From: a virus
DNA: 28,821 nt
Direction: 5' to 3' (one strand)
IMG/VR virus record: IMGVR_UViG_3300020395_000073
Coordinates: 1-28,821 of that record
The translations under genes were made by a program, and so were the position numbers. Under the pieces are notes generated by a model. It searched no databases, was not told the DNA's origin, and worked only from the letters and a program-made list of their open reading frames with translations. Shown here one piece after another: positions 1 through 9,894 of this stretch (position 1 is the stretch's first letter; each line of letters begins with the position of its first letter).

Positions 1-1
1 T

Positions 2-1024
2 GTTGGTGCAAAAGTTGGTAACTTAGCTAACGCTTCAATTCAAAAGGGTGTTACATCCGATGATATACAAATGATTGTAAGGGAAAATCTGGTTGATCTA
101 AAAGACAGCCCACAGGCACAACTCGATTTTTTGCAAAGAAACGGAGTGATATCAGAAGACTTTCAAACTACCTTAGTCAAACATAAAGGAAGATTGTCTG
201 ATCCAAACAAAACAGATATTGACGATGAAGATAGATTTGCAATCATGTTGTTTAGAAACATGGAACTTAGAGATGATTTGCTACACAAACATCTTAACAA
301 AACTGATTTAGCTTGGTGGCAAAGTTTTGAGACTTTATCAGACATTTATGGTGATGAAGGGGCTTTGCAACAAATGCGATTGCAGAGAGATATTGATCCA
401 GAAAAGTTTTCAAAAGAGCTAGATAACGCTCTGGATGTAACAGAGGCACAACTTACAAAACAGCCTTGGTACAAGTTTGATTTAGATCCGCCTCAAAACA
501 CTGGCTATCTAAAACAAGAGATACGAGATTTAGCTAAAGAGTATCTGAAACAAAGTATGCAAGTAGTTCCAGCTTTGGAAAGGGCAGGAGATCAAATACA
601 AAAGAGACATATTTTGATAGGCTCTGTTTTAGTTCCTAAGTTGCCAGAATTTGATCAAGGTGGGGAGTTGCAAAACATTAAAGAAATATCAGAGTTGGTT
701 ATAGATGATTTTTCAGAAACATACTCTCAGCTTTTAGAAGACAGTGAGTTGGAAAAAGAAAACATTGGGCTTTTAAACATTGAGGGAACGGCAGATAGGT
801 TTTATCTGGTAAGAGATGGCGGTTTTCCAATACAAACCCCAGATGGCAAGTATGTATCTTTTACAAAGCAAGAATTACTGAAACTCGATAAGCAAGCAAA
901 AGCCAAACAAATTGAAGATGCAAGAAACCAGATTAATGAAGCGATAAGACAAAATGCTTTGAAAAAACAACGGCAAGCAAATGTAGAAGATATAGATGCT
1001 TTTGAAATAGAAGTAATCAACTAA
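2..1024 (+). CDS. Putative internal virion protein, 5'-truncated by window edge
   Basis: The reading frame is open from base 2 through the ATG at 71 to the TAA at 1022-1024, so the ATG at 71 is probably internal and the true start lies outside the window; 340 residues are visible. The sequence is soluble, highly charged and mostly helical by eye (runs rich in D, E, K, Q), with no signal peptide or membrane segment. No catalytic motif is recognised. Its stop overlaps the start of the 1112-residue protein by one base (TAATG), indicating translational coupling. In T7-like phages the genes after tail tubular protein B encode internal virion (ejection) proteins of this kind; the assignment as the gp15-position protein is inferred from position, size and composition, not homology. 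It could instead be another large structural protein. Confidence 0.5.
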   Translation, partial: VGAKVGNLANASIQKGVTSDDIQMIVRENLVDLKDSPQAQLDFLQRNGVISEDFQTTLVKHKGRLSDPNKTDIDDEDRFAIMLFRNMELRDDLLHKHLNKTDLAWWQSFETLSDIYGDEGALQQMRLQRDIDPEKFSKELDNALDVTEAQLTKQPWYKFDLDPPQNTGYLKQEIRDLAKEYLKQSMQVVPALERAGDQIQKRHILIGSVLVPKLPEFDQGGELQNIKEISELVIDDFSETYSQLLEDSELEKENIGLLNIEGTADRFYLVRDGGFPIQTPDGKYVSFTKQELLKLDKQAKAKQIEDARNQINEAIRQNALKKQRQANVEDIDAFEIEVIN

Positions 1025-4000
1025 TGGCTGAAGACAAAACTTTTTTAACACCGTCAAAGTCTGCACCGATTGGAACGCCAGAGTTCCAGGCTTTTCAAGA
1101 GGCAGAGCAACAGAGGACGTTAGAAGAACAGAACCCTCAGGCATCTTTTTCTGAGTTTATAGGCGCAAGTGTAGAAGAAGATTGGATGACCTCTTATGCC
1201 TTTCAAGGCAAAGAAGAGTTTGCGCCTGATTTGAATTATCTTAGAGAAGGTCTGGATCAGGATCAATTCAATGAACTTACTGCTGACATACCAGAAAGAT
1301 ATCACAACTTTCTTGAAGAAACTGTAAGTTTTGATCACGCAAAACAGTTGCGTGAAAAAGTTTTGCAGTCTGTTGAGAATGAAAAAAAGATGCAGTCTTG
1401 GGGGTGGAGTGGAGTTCCCTTAAGAATCGGTGTAAATATGGCTGACCCAGCGGCTATTGGTTTGACAGTTATGACTGAAGGTGTTGCTGCTCCTTTAATT
1501 TGGGGTAACAAACTTTCAAGAGTAGGGCGAATCATAAGAGGTGCTGTGGGTGGTGCGGCAACAAATGCTGCTGTAGAGGGCTACATTGCCTCTGAGAGCG
1601 TCACAAGGGATGAATATGATATCTTGTACGCTGGGGTAGCAGGAATGCTGCTAGGGGGCGGTGTAGGCGCAATAAGCAGGGGTGTAGGAAATGAGCCAGA
1701 GTTGCGTCAGGCGCATGAAAACTTGCTTCAAGAGGTAGAAGGCGCACAAAAAGCGGAATTGGAGGCTAGAGCAAAACAAGATTTGCTAGGAGAAAAAAGT
1801 GTTGGCGCAGCAGAAAATCCTTACGATCCGCCTTTGCTGGAAAGAGATCTAAGAGATGTAGAGCAACAAGAAAAAATCATTGAAGATTTAGGAGAAATTC
1901 AAAAGTCTGAATTTTCTGGGCTTAGATTTGACATGGCAAACTATCTTCTAAGCTCTGACAATCCCATAATCAATGGTTTGGGTAGGCGTTTGGCAGAAGA
2001 TGCAGTTGGTGTGCGTGGTGATAATGTTATAGAATCAACTGCTGACCTTCTTAAAACAAATGCTTTCAAAGGCAAACTTGCTCGTTTTTATCAAACATAC
2101 GGTGTAGAATATAAGGCTTGGGCTAAGGAAAATAATATTGGTTTTTTCCGTAGATCACAGTCAAAACAAAGAACGTCTTTCGGAGAGCAAGTAGCAGATG
2201 CTATTGAAAACCCAAATGGCATACATTCTCCTGCTGTAAAGCGAATGGCTCAAAGAAATGCAGAATTGTATAGAGACATTTTGCGTGAAGCTAAAGAAGC
2301 AGGGGTAAAGGGTTTTGAGAACATCCCAGAAAATCTGACATATTTTACCCATAGATGGAATAAATATAAGTTTGACAATTTAAGGAATAAGATTGGTGAC
2401 AATGGAATTGAAGCGTTGCTCACACAAGGTCTTGTAAACGGTACAACAGACCTTACCGAAGAAGCTGCTGCACAAATAGCTAGAGCAATGAATATTAAAA
2501 TCAAAAGCGATCTTGCTGGCATTGATTCAGGATTTTCACGTTTGTTTACATCCGACAGCAGAGAAACTCTAAAACAAATAATGAAAGAGGAGCGTTTTGG
2601 CAAAGAAGTTGATGGCAGATTTAAAGAGTTTAGTGATGAAGAAATTGACAGTCTTCTAGGTTTGTTTGAGCAAAAACAAACAGGTGTGCCGTCAAGAGCA
2701 AAGTACAGACTAAGATTTGATATGGAAACAAATCTAAGGGCTGTAAACAAAGAAACAGGAATCTTAGAAGAATTTTCTATAAAAGACTTGCAAGAGCGTG
2801 ATGCAGAGCAAGTATTTACCCTTTATGCAAACGAAATGTCTGGACGTATAGCTCTTGCTAAGAAGGGCATCAAATCAGAAACAGACTTTGAAAAATTAAT
2901 TAATCAAGCAAAAAATTATGCTTTGAATGAAGGTGTTGGAAAAGCAAGGCAAAGAAACAGAAAAAGAATTGAAAAAGAAGAAGAGGTTTCTCGTACAATA
3001 TTCAATATGCTTCTTGGCAGGAGACCGCCAAACTCAGGCGATCCAAACGCTGCTTACATGAGAATATCTCGTCTTATACAAGATTTTAACTTCATCAGAC
3101 TAATGAACCAAGTTGGCTTTGCACAGTTTGCAGAACTTGGGAACGCTGTCCAAGTTGGTGGCATACGAGGTTTGATAAGAGTTGTGCCTGAGTTTAAGGC
3201 TATGATTACACGCGCTAAGAATGGCGAATTGACTGATCCTGTTTTGCGTGACATTGAGGCTTTTTTCGGCACTGGTGCAGAACGTATGACAAATCAGATG
3301 ATTCATAGATTAGATCAGCTTGAAACCAATTCCCCTTATGGGCGTAGTATATTGGATGGCATCCAAAGGACGGCAGATAGAGCTAAAAGAATCACTGCTG
3401 ACATATCAGGAATGGCCCCGATCACTTTGGGCTTAGAGCGTGGCACTTCCAGAATAGTTATGCAAACCATTGCTGATATGGCTTTTTCTGGAAAAAAACT
3501 TAGTCGTTTTTCTTCACGGCACATGGCAAGAATGAAAAGTCTTGGTCTTGGAGAAGAAGAAGCCAATCTTGTTTTTAAATATATGAAAAAACACGCAACT
3601 CTTGAAAATTCTTTCTTGTTTCAAACAAAAAAACTACGACAAATCAATTTAGAAGAGTGGGGGCAAACTGCCGAGGGAGCAAAGGCAAGAGATATTCTTG
3701 GAATAGCAGTTGCAAGATGGACAAGAAGGGCTATACAACAAAACGATTTAGGCAATCTAAGTTTATTTATGACCAAAGAATACGGCAAAGTTTTAGTTCA
3801 GTTTAGGACTTTTATGGTTGTGTCTCATGCAAAGCAACTTCTCCACAATATCAAGATGCGTGACATGAGAGCCTTTCAAGCCATGATGTATTCTTCTATT
3901 TCTGCTGGTTTAGCCTACACTGCACAGCAACAGATACAAATGATTGGCTTGAGCGAAAAAGAAAAGAAAGAAAGAAGAGAAGAAAGACTTTCGGCTTCTG

Positions 4001-4362
4001 CTATTGCAAAGGCCACTTTTGCAAGATCAAGTTATGCTGCATTTATTCCAGGCACTCTTGACACAGCGTTAGATTTTTATGGGCCAAATGACTATTTTGA
4101 TGGCTTTGGAAGTTACAGAAGCAGTGGACTTGAAAGCAACTTTTTAACAGGCAACCCCAGTTACCAAATTGTGTTCGGTGCGTCTGGTATAGAATCTTCT
4201 TTGAAGTCCATATCTAGAGCTACTTTAAATCCTAATATACAGATGACACAGGGAAGGGCTAGATCGCTTTTGACTGCGCTGCCTTACTCAAATGCTATTG
4301 GAGTTCAAAATGCTTTGAGAATAGCAACAGAGGACTTGCCTACAGAAAGTAGAGTTGACTAG
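1024..4362 (+). CDS. Putative large internal virion / DNA-ejection protein
   Basis: This 1112-residue protein is the longest in the window and sits between the preceding virion-type gene and the tail fibre, where T7-like phages carry their gp16-type ejection protein. A hydrophobic, glycine- and alanine-rich stretch at roughly residues 139-225 (includes AGMLLGGGVGAISRG) could insert in membranes, and a second weakly hydrophobic stretch lies near residue 960 (SAGLAYTAQQ). The rest is charged and helical. I see no lytic transglycosylase motif such as the one at the N terminus of T7 gp16. The start is fixed by one-base overlap with the upstream stop. The ejection role is inferred from position, size and membrane-active segments; a tape-measure-like role is the main alternative but is less likely given the podovirus-type tail genes. 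Confidence 0.6.
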   Translation: MAEDKTFLTPSKSAPIGTPEFQAFQEAEQQRTLEEQNPQASFSEFIGASVEEDWMTSYAFQGKEEFAPDLNYLREGLDQDQFNELTADIPERYHNFLEETVSFDHAKQLREKVLQSVENEKKMQSWGWSGVPLRIGVNMADPAAIGLTVMTEGVAAPLIWGNKLSRVGRIIRGAVGGAATNAAVEGYIASESVTRDEYDILYAGVAGMLLGGGVGAISRGVGNEPELRQAHENLLQEVEGAQKAELEARAKQDLLGEKSVGAAENPYDPPLLERDLRDVEQQEKIIEDLGEIQKSEFSGLRFDMANYLLSSDNPIINGLGRRLAEDAVGVRGDNVIESTADLLKTNAFKGKLARFYQTYGVEYKAWAKENNIGFFRRSQSKQRTSFGEQVADAIENPNGIHSPAVKRMAQRNAELYRDILREAKEAGVKGFENIPENLTYFTHRWNKYKFDNLRNKIGDNGIEALLTQGLVNGTTDLTEEAAAQIARAMNIKIKSDLAGIDSGFSRLFTSDSRETLKQIMKEERFGKEVDGRFKEFSDEEIDSLLGLFEQKQTGVPSRAKYRLRFDMETNLRAVNKETGILEEFSIKDLQERDAEQVFTLYANEMSGRIALAKKGIKSETDFEKLINQAKNYALNEGVGKARQRNRKRIEKEEEVSRTIFNMLLGRRPPNSGDPNAAYMRISRLIQDFNFIRLMNQVGFAQFAELGNAVQVGGIRGLIRVVPEFKAMITRAKNGELTDPVLRDIEAFFGTGAERMTNQMIHRLDQLETNSPYGRSILDGIQRTADRAKRITADISGMAPITLGLERGTSRIVMQTIADMAFSGKKLSRFSSRHMARMKSLGLGEEEANLVFKYMKKHATLENSFLFQTKKLRQINLEEWGQTAEGAKARDILGIAVARWTRRAIQQNDLGNLSLFMTKEYGKVLVQFRTFMVVSHAKQLLHNIKMRDMRAFQAMMYSSISAGLAYTAQQQIQMIGLSEKEKKERREERLSASAIAKATFARSSYAAFIPGTLDTALDFYGPNDYFDGFGSYRSSGLESNFLTGNPSYQIVFGASGIESSLKSISRATLNPNIQMTQGRARSLLTALPYSNAIGVQNALRIATEDLPTESRVD

Positions 4363-4411
4363 CGTAAGCAGTTTAGAAATGGTAATATGCAAATAACTTG
4401 GAGACAAGAGC

Positions 4412-6205
4412 ATGACAGTAAGTAGCGCAACAACTAGAAACAGCTATAGCGGTAATGGCAGTACCGATGTCTTTGCTTATGGGTTCAAAATCTTTGATGA
4501 TGATGACATCACTGTAATCATCAGAACTGATTCTACTGGTGCAGAAACAACCAAGACCAAGACAACCCATTACACAGTCTCAGGTGTTGGTAGCTCTAGT
4601 GGTGGCAACGTAACCTTTACGTCAGGCAACATACCAGCAAGCGGTGAGACAGTGGTGTTGCTACGCACAACTGCAAGAACACAGCTTACAGATTATGTGC
4701 CTAACGATCCATTCCCAGCAGCTACACATGAAGATGCACTAGACAAGCTGACTTTCATAGCACAAGAGTTAGAAGAAGAAATTGGAAGAACACTCAAAGT
4801 ATCCCAAACAAATGTTATTGCTACAGCAGAGTTTACAGAAGACGCAACAGCTAGAGCAAACAAGTTACTTGGCTTTGATGGCAGTGGCAATCTACAGGTA
4901 AGTGAAGGCAAGGTAGACACTGTTACAGCCTCAGTGTCGGCGGTATCTGCTGGTGGCAGTCCTACAGCTAGTGCAACCTACACAGCGTCTACTGGTGCGC
5001 TTGCTTTGGCCTTTGGTCTTGTTACAGGCAACACTGGCGCAACAGGGAATAGTGCTGGATTGCAGATGACCTTCAACAACAGTACATCTGATGCAGATCC
5101 AGGTGCAGGAAAGCTTGCATTGAACAACGGTACGTTGGCATCAGTTACAGAAATGTACTTTGATGATGCGGATGATAACAGTGCAGATATATCTAGTTTT
5201 GTGCAAAGCTTTGATGATGTTGCAAACGCAACTGGCAGAGGCATCGTACATATAGAAAAAGAGGGAACGCCAGCCACCTTTGCTTTGTATAAAGTTACAG
5301 GTTCAGTAACAGATGCTTCTGGTTACACAAAAGTTCCCGTGTCACATCTTGTGTCTAATGGCACATTTAGTAATTCAGATGGCATCAGAGTAGATTTCTC
5401 ATACTCAGGCAATGACGGTGTGGGGGGCATTACCGAATTATCTGGCGATACATCACCGCAACTTGGTGGCGATTTGGACATGGTGACGTTTGACATTGTC
5501 ACCACAAGTAATCGTGACATTGAGTTAAATCCAAATGGCACTGGCAAAGTTGTTATTAAAGGCAATACAAATCAAGGTTCTATTACTCTTAACTGTGAAA
5601 ATAATAGTCACGGACAAAAAATTATTGCAGCATCGCATAGTGCGTTGAGCAGCAGTTCTGGTAACCCTTCTACCTTAACACTTCCAAGCACTGGCGACGC
5701 TAGTCAAGAATTAGTTTCTACAAGTGCTACTCAAACTTTGACAAACAAAACTATTGCTGTATCGCAGCTATCAGGACAGGTAGCGATATCAAAAGGTGGC
5801 ACTGGTGCAACAAGTTTAGCTGGCGCAAACATTGTTACAACTAATACACAAAATACTTTTACGAAAGCGCAACTGCCAAGCACATATACAGCGGCTTTAT
5901 CTGCAACATCTGGTGTCTTAGATTTTGACACTTATCAAAACTTTATAATAACTTTAGCGGCTGGCTCAAACACATTAGCTGCGCCTACTACAGAAGCAAG
6001 TCAAATAGGCCAAACAGGGGTAATAATATTTATACAGCCATCGAGTGGTTCTGCTGCAACTTTATCACTTAATGGCGATTATGAAACTGCTGGGGCGGCT
6101 GGTCTTACAATATCTTCAGCAAACGGCGACTACGATGTAGTTCCTTATTTTATAAAAGCTGACAACAGTATTTTGCTTGGCACACCGCAACTTAACTTTG
6201 GATAG
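4412..6205 (+). CDS. Tail fibre protein with T7-type N-terminal adaptor domain
   Basis: 597 residues, start supported by a GGAG ribosome site before the ATG. Residues 1-135 resemble the phage T7 tail-fibre N-terminal domain (Pfam Phage_T7_tail): a beta-rich opening followed by DPFPAATHEDALDKLTFI and a helical stretch ending near KVSQTN, which attaches the fibre to the tail. The remainder is low-complexity, rich in S, T, G, N and A. It includes a collagen-like TGATGNSAG piece near residue 210, a GDTSPQLGGDLDM motif near residue 350 common in marine phage fibres, and a beta-rich C-terminal domain. It probably forms a trimeric fibre for receptor contact. No endosialidase-type self-cleaving chaperone motif is seen. 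The next gene follows after four bases. The adaptor assignment is solid; the receptor is unknown. Confidence 0.88.
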   Translation: MTVSSATTRNSYSGNGSTDVFAYGFKIFDDDDITVIIRTDSTGAETTKTKTTHYTVSGVGSSSGGNVTFTSGNIPASGETVVLLRTTARTQLTDYVPNDPFPAATHEDALDKLTFIAQELEEEIGRTLKVSQTNVIATAEFTEDATARANKLLGFDGSGNLQVSEGKVDTVTASVSAVSAGGSPTASATYTASTGALALAFGLVTGNTGATGNSAGLQMTFNNSTSDADPGAGKLALNNGTLASVTEMYFDDADDNSADISSFVQSFDDVANATGRGIVHIEKEGTPATFALYKVTGSVTDASGYTKVPVSHLVSNGTFSNSDGIRVDFSYSGNDGVGGITELSGDTSPQLGGDLDMVTFDIVTTSNRDIELNPNGTGKVVIKGNTNQGSITLNCENNSHGQKIIAASHSALSSSSGNPSTLTLPSTGDASQELVSTSATQTLTNKTIAVSQLSGQVAISKGGTGATSLAGANIVTTNTQNTFTKAQLPSTYTAALSATSGVLDFDTYQNFIITLAAGSNTLAAPTTEASQIGQTGVIIFIQPSSGSAATLSLNGDYETAGAAGLTISSANGDYDVVPYFIKADNSILLGTPQLNFG

Positions 6206-6209
6206 TTGA

Positions 6210-8675
6210 ATGTTTAGTTCTGAGAAATGGTTTGGCGGCGGTGCGGATAATTTTTACTCACATACCATAAACCAATCCCTGCGTTTGAATGATGCAGATG
6301 CTTCATATCTAAGCCGCACTCATGATACTGGTGATAGAGAAAAATGGACATTTAGTTTTTGGGTTAAAAGAGGTGATATAACAAAAACATTGGTTTCTCC
6401 AAAGTATGAGTATATCCTACACACTAGTTTAACTGGGGGTACTGCTCATGGTTATATTTATTTTGATAACGATAGACTAACATATTGGGAAGGTGCTGTA
6501 GTGTTTAGAACAACTGCGGTCTTTAGAGATCCTTCTAGTTGGTACAATATTGTTGTTGCTCGTGACTCAGCCCAGAGTGGCAATGCAAAATGTAAGATTT
6601 ATGTCAATGGCACAGAGTTAACAAGTTTCGAGACAGATAATAGAAGTTCAAATACAGGCACTTCATACTTTAATCAAAATATTGGACATTATATAAGCAC
6701 TAGCCAAGCGTATAGCATTGATGGTTACTTAGCAGAAATTAATTTTATAGATGGTGCAATGTTGACTCAATCATCCTTTGGAGAAACCAAAGCTGGTATT
6801 TGGATTGCTAAAGACACATCTAATCTAAGTTTTGGAACCAACGGATTTAGATTAACTTTTCAAGGCACAGGCACAAGTACAACATCTCAAGGCACAACTG
6901 CACAGACAAATATTGGTGATGATCAATCTGGTGGCGGTCATAATTGGGCAGTAACAAGCATTGTTTCGGCAGACGTTGTTTTAGACAGTCCAAATAGAAA
7001 TTTTGCTGTTTTTAATTCTATACTTCCAATAGTTCAAGACTTTCATGAAGGAAATTTAAAATGTAATTCCACTGAAAATAATTTTGAAATTCAAGCGGCA
7101 ACAGTTTTTCCTTCTAATGTTTCTGGAAAATGGTACGCAGAATTTTATATTCACACTGTAAATGGTAGCACTTTGCGGGTCGGTGTTGGGGTAACAAGTA
7201 TAAACACAAATCCAACTCTGTATTTAGGAGAAGCTGCTGATGACATAGGTTATTATGAAGTTAACGACATTTATCGTGGAGGCAGTAAAATTGCAGATAC
7301 AGACGCATCTTTTACTGCTGGTGATATTGTTAGCGTCTCTTTAGATTTAGATGCTGGTGAAGTAACTTTTAGAAAAAATAATTCAACAATGAGTAATGGT
7401 ACTCAAAGCCTTACTTCAAATAAGTTATATACCATTGCGACTACAAACTATGGAAACACAGCAGGTGTAATTGCAAATTTTGGTCAAGATAATACTTTCT
7501 CTAACACGAAAAGTGACGGCGCAGGTGCAGCTGATGCAAACGGTGTAGGAGAGTTTTATTACAGTCCACCGTCTGGTTACCTAGCCCTTTGTGCAGCCAA
7601 CCTGTCCAACCCAGGTATAGACCCTGCGCAAGACGAAGAGCCAGCAGACTTTTTTAACACGGTGCTTTATACTGGTAACGGAAGCAGTTACACAGACACG
7701 CAAGCGATTTCTGGAGTGGGTTTTTCTCCTGATTTTACATGGATTAAAGCCAGAAGTGCATCATATTCTCATGTTTTAAATGACAGAGTTCGGGGTGCTG
7801 GTAAAAATTTATTTTCAGATTCTGATACAACAGAAAATGTTGGGGGCAGTACGGGAGATTTATTTACATCATTTGACAGCGATGGTTTTACTGTTAACTA
7901 CAAATACGGTGGCGGTTCAAATGCTGCTGTAAATGGAAATGGTACAACCTATGTAGCATGGAACTGGCTGGCTGGCGGTTCTGCGGTAAGCAACAGTAAC
8001 GGCACAATCACATCATCTGCATCTGCAAATACAAAAGCAGGGTTTAGTATAGTTAGCTATACTGGCAACGGTTCTGCTGGGGCTACGGTGGGTCACGGCC
8101 TAGCTAGTGCGCCTGAGCTTTTTATTACTAAAAGACGAAGCCAAACCGACCCTTGGCAAACTTATGTTGCATCATTAGGCGCAACTAAAAGACTTGAACT
8201 TGATGCAACTAGTGCTGCAATAACATCAACCGCATCATTCAATGATACCGAACCTAATTCTTCTGTTTTCACTTTAGGTTCTGGTGGTTATGGCAATGCG
8301 TCTAGTGCTACTTACATAGCCTACTGTTTCCACAGCGTTGATGGTTACAGCAAAGTTGGCTCATTTACCGGCAATGGGTCTGCTGATGGTGCGTTTATTT
8401 ATACAGGATTTAGGCCAGCGTGGCTTATGATAAAAAGTTATGACCAAACAAGAAATTGGACAATCTTTGACAACAAGCGCACGCCATTCAATTTAATGGA
8501 CGGGCATCTTCATGCTAACGCATCTGTCGCTGAACAGACAGGGTCAGATGAAATAGATTTTTTAAGCAATGGCTTTAAGTTTCGCAGCCCAGATGCTGAT
8601 TCAAATTACAGTAATTTCAATTACATTTACCTCGCTTTTTCAGAGCAACCCTTTAAGTACGCTAATGCCCGATGA
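6210..8675 (+). CDS. Large tail fibre/receptor-binding candidate with LamG-like, SPRY-like and DUF7483-like regions
   Basis: 821 residues, beginning four bases after the tail fibre stop. Residues about 20-215 look like a concanavalin A/LamG-type sandwich (ASYLSRT, WTFSFWVKRG, IDGYLAEINFIDG). Residues about 240-445 resemble a SPRY/B30.2-type module (GKWYAEFYIH, DIVSVSLDLDAGEVTFRKN). Residues about 480-821 resemble the DUF7483 region of marine phage proteins and contain three spaced copies of a (Y/F)TGNGS motif near residues 487, 616 and 717, each followed by a W- or F-containing strand (FTWIKARS, LFITKRRS, WLMIKSY). These folds commonly bind carbohydrate or protein, so a role in host recognition or particle decoration is likely. 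No membrane segment or signal peptide. Domain calls are from sequence appearance only. Confidence 0.72.
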   Translation: MFSSEKWFGGGADNFYSHTINQSLRLNDADASYLSRTHDTGDREKWTFSFWVKRGDITKTLVSPKYEYILHTSLTGGTAHGYIYFDNDRLTYWEGAVVFRTTAVFRDPSSWYNIVVARDSAQSGNAKCKIYVNGTELTSFETDNRSSNTGTSYFNQNIGHYISTSQAYSIDGYLAEINFIDGAMLTQSSFGETKAGIWIAKDTSNLSFGTNGFRLTFQGTGTSTTSQGTTAQTNIGDDQSGGGHNWAVTSIVSADVVLDSPNRNFAVFNSILPIVQDFHEGNLKCNSTENNFEIQAATVFPSNVSGKWYAEFYIHTVNGSTLRVGVGVTSINTNPTLYLGEAADDIGYYEVNDIYRGGSKIADTDASFTAGDIVSVSLDLDAGEVTFRKNNSTMSNGTQSLTSNKLYTIATTNYGNTAGVIANFGQDNTFSNTKSDGAGAADANGVGEFYYSPPSGYLALCAANLSNPGIDPAQDEEPADFFNTVLYTGNGSSYTDTQAISGVGFSPDFTWIKARSASYSHVLNDRVRGAGKNLFSDSDTTENVGGSTGDLFTSFDSDGFTVNYKYGGGSNAAVNGNGTTYVAWNWLAGGSAVSNSNGTITSSASANTKAGFSIVSYTGNGSAGATVGHGLASAPELFITKRRSQTDPWQTYVASLGATKRLELDATSAAITSTASFNDTEPNSSVFTLGSGGYGNASSATYIAYCFHSVDGYSKVGSFTGNGSADGAFIYTGFRPAWLMIKSYDQTRNWTIFDNKRTPFNLMDGHLHANASVAEQTGSDEIDFLSNGFKFRSPDADSNYSNFNYIYLAFSEQPFKYANAR

Positions 8676-8687
8676 TAGGAGACAGCC

Positions 8688-9242
8688 ATGCCTTGGAAAC
8701 TAGGTGACAAGATAATTAGAGAAGGACGTAGCTGGTCTAACGATGGCGTTACGCATCCTACAAACTGGGCTATCTGGTCAGATGCAGATAAGAAAGCGGC
8801 AGGGCTTACCTGGGAAGACCCACCAGCATTGTATGACAATCGTTTCTACTGGGATGCAAAAACACCCAAAGCATTGGATGATGTAAACGATGTTGATGAA
8901 AACGGCAAGGCAGTTATTGACCCTTTAACAGGAAAACAGAGTGTCACAAAAGGATTAAAAACAATTTACATTGAGCAAACAAAACAAACTGCTAATAATA
9001 AATTATCCGCAACAGATTGGTACGTCACACGGAAAGCAGAGGACAGCAAAGCAACAATACCATCTGACGTTACAACGTACAGGGCGGCTGTTCGCACAAA
9101 GTCTGGCACAATAGAAAAAGCCATTACAGATGCAGCAGACCATGCTGCTTTTATGGCTTTGTTTGATACGCCGATGGACAGCCAAGACCCGCCACAACCT
9201 ACTGGCAACGCGCCTATAAATGACTGGCCTGATGAGTTATAA
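8688..9242 (+). CDS. Tail-fibre-assembly-like protein
   Basis: 184 residues, preceded by a strong GGAG site five bases before the ATG. The N terminus (MPWKLGDKIIREG) and the C-terminal region (ATDWYVTRKAEDS, IPSDVTTYRAAVR, followed by an IEKAITDAAD helix) match a type of protein often found just after marine phage fibre genes and resembling DUF4376/tail-fibre-assembly proteins: a beta region followed by a helical 'DWYVTRK' module. Such proteins are thought to help fold or attach fibres, or to be minor virion components. Position directly downstream of two fibre genes supports this. No enzymatic motif is visible. Family membership is recognised moderately well; function is inferred. Confidence 0.65.
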   Translation: MPWKLGDKIIREGRSWSNDGVTHPTNWAIWSDADKKAAGLTWEDPPALYDNRFYWDAKTPKALDDVNDVDENGKAVIDPLTGKQSVTKGLKTIYIEQTKQTANNKLSATDWYVTRKAEDSKATIPSDVTTYRAAVRTKSGTIEKAITDAADHAAFMALFDTPMDSQDPPQPTGNAPINDWPDEL

Positions 9243-9244
9243 AA

Positions 9245-9691
9245 ATGCTTGCAGAGTTAGCAGCAGCCAACGCTGCATTTGCAATAATAAAAAAGACTAT
9301 ACAGAATACAGGTGACTTAACTAGATGCGGCAAAGCAATATCTGACCTAATTATTGCCAAAGAAGAACTCAAGCGTAAAGGTAACAAAAAAAGAAGAGGA
9401 AGTATAAGGAAGGGTGATTTAGAAGAGTTTATTGCCCTTGAAAAACTTAGACAGCAAGAGAACGACTTGCGTAGCTGGATGCAGCTTTATGGTCGTGCTG
9501 GCCTATACAGGGATTGGCAAGAGTTTCAAGCAAAGGCTCGTAAGGAACGCAGAGTGCAAGAGGAGCTTGCTAGACGCAGACGAGAAGAAATCATGGAGAT
9601 GTTGGGGCTTGGATTTCTTGTTGTAGTTATAGCCAGCATGATTGGCGGTTTGGTTGCTTGGGTTGCTTGGCTGAAGGGATGGTTTGAATGA
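9245..9691 (+). CDS. Small protein with coiled coil and C-terminal membrane anchor
   Basis: 148 residues. The N-terminal 30 residues are alanine-rich and helical, residues about 40-118 are very charged (KGNKKRRGS, ARKERRVQEELARRRRE) and likely form a long helix, and residues about 122-145 form one strongly hydrophobic segment (FLVVVIASMIGGLVAWVAW). Proteins of this layout occur in the same position in marine podophages and myophages, between fibres and lysis genes, but their function is not established to my knowledge. The stop overlaps the next ATG by four bases (ATGA). A structural, membrane-contact or lysis-accessory role is possible. Confidence 0.6.
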   Translation: MLAELAAANAAFAIIKKTIQNTGDLTRCGKAISDLIIAKEELKRKGNKKRRGSIRKGDLEEFIALEKLRQQENDLRSWMQLYGRAGLYRDWQEFQAKARKERRVQEELARRRREEIMEMLGLGFLVVVIASMIGGLVAWVAWLKGWFE

Positions 9692-9894
9692 GTGCAGAAG
9701 AAGTTGCTAGAAAGTTATTAGAGTTAAAAATACTGCCGCGTTTTATGATGCTGTGCATGACAGGCGTGTACATTAGATGCATTGAGTGGGCATTGTCACA
9801 GCCTGATCTTACGACACAACAAGCAAGTTTGATATCTGTTGTAACTGGTGCGATGACGGGCAGCCTAGCAGTTTGGCTCAACTCCGAGAAGTAA
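9688..9894 (+). CDS. Small two-helix membrane protein, holin-like candidate
   Basis: 68 residues with two hydrophobic segments, about residues 19-36 (FMMLCMTGVYIRCIEWAL) and 45-64 (ASLISVVTGAMTGSLAVWL), a charged N terminus and a short tail ending NSEK. The ATG overlaps the previous stop (ATGA). The size and topology fit a class II holin, a pore former that releases endolysin, and the endolysin gene lies 1.4 kb downstream in the same transcription unit. The 125-residue protein at 10456-10833 is a competing holin candidate, so the pair could be holin and antiholin. Confidence 0.55.
   Translation: MSAEEVARKLLELKILPRFMMLCMTGVYIRCIEWALSQPDLTTQQASLISVVTGAMTGSLAVWLNSEK

Noticed and set aside
2250-2750. 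166-codon minus-strand frame within the large internal virion gene
   Set aside because: Low-complexity serine/leucine composition typical of antisense shadows, with no ribosome site or neighbours on that strand.
6210-8675. Diversity-generating retroelement acting on the fibre protein
   Set aside because: No reverse transcriptase and no template repeat resembling the 3' end of the gene are visible in the window.
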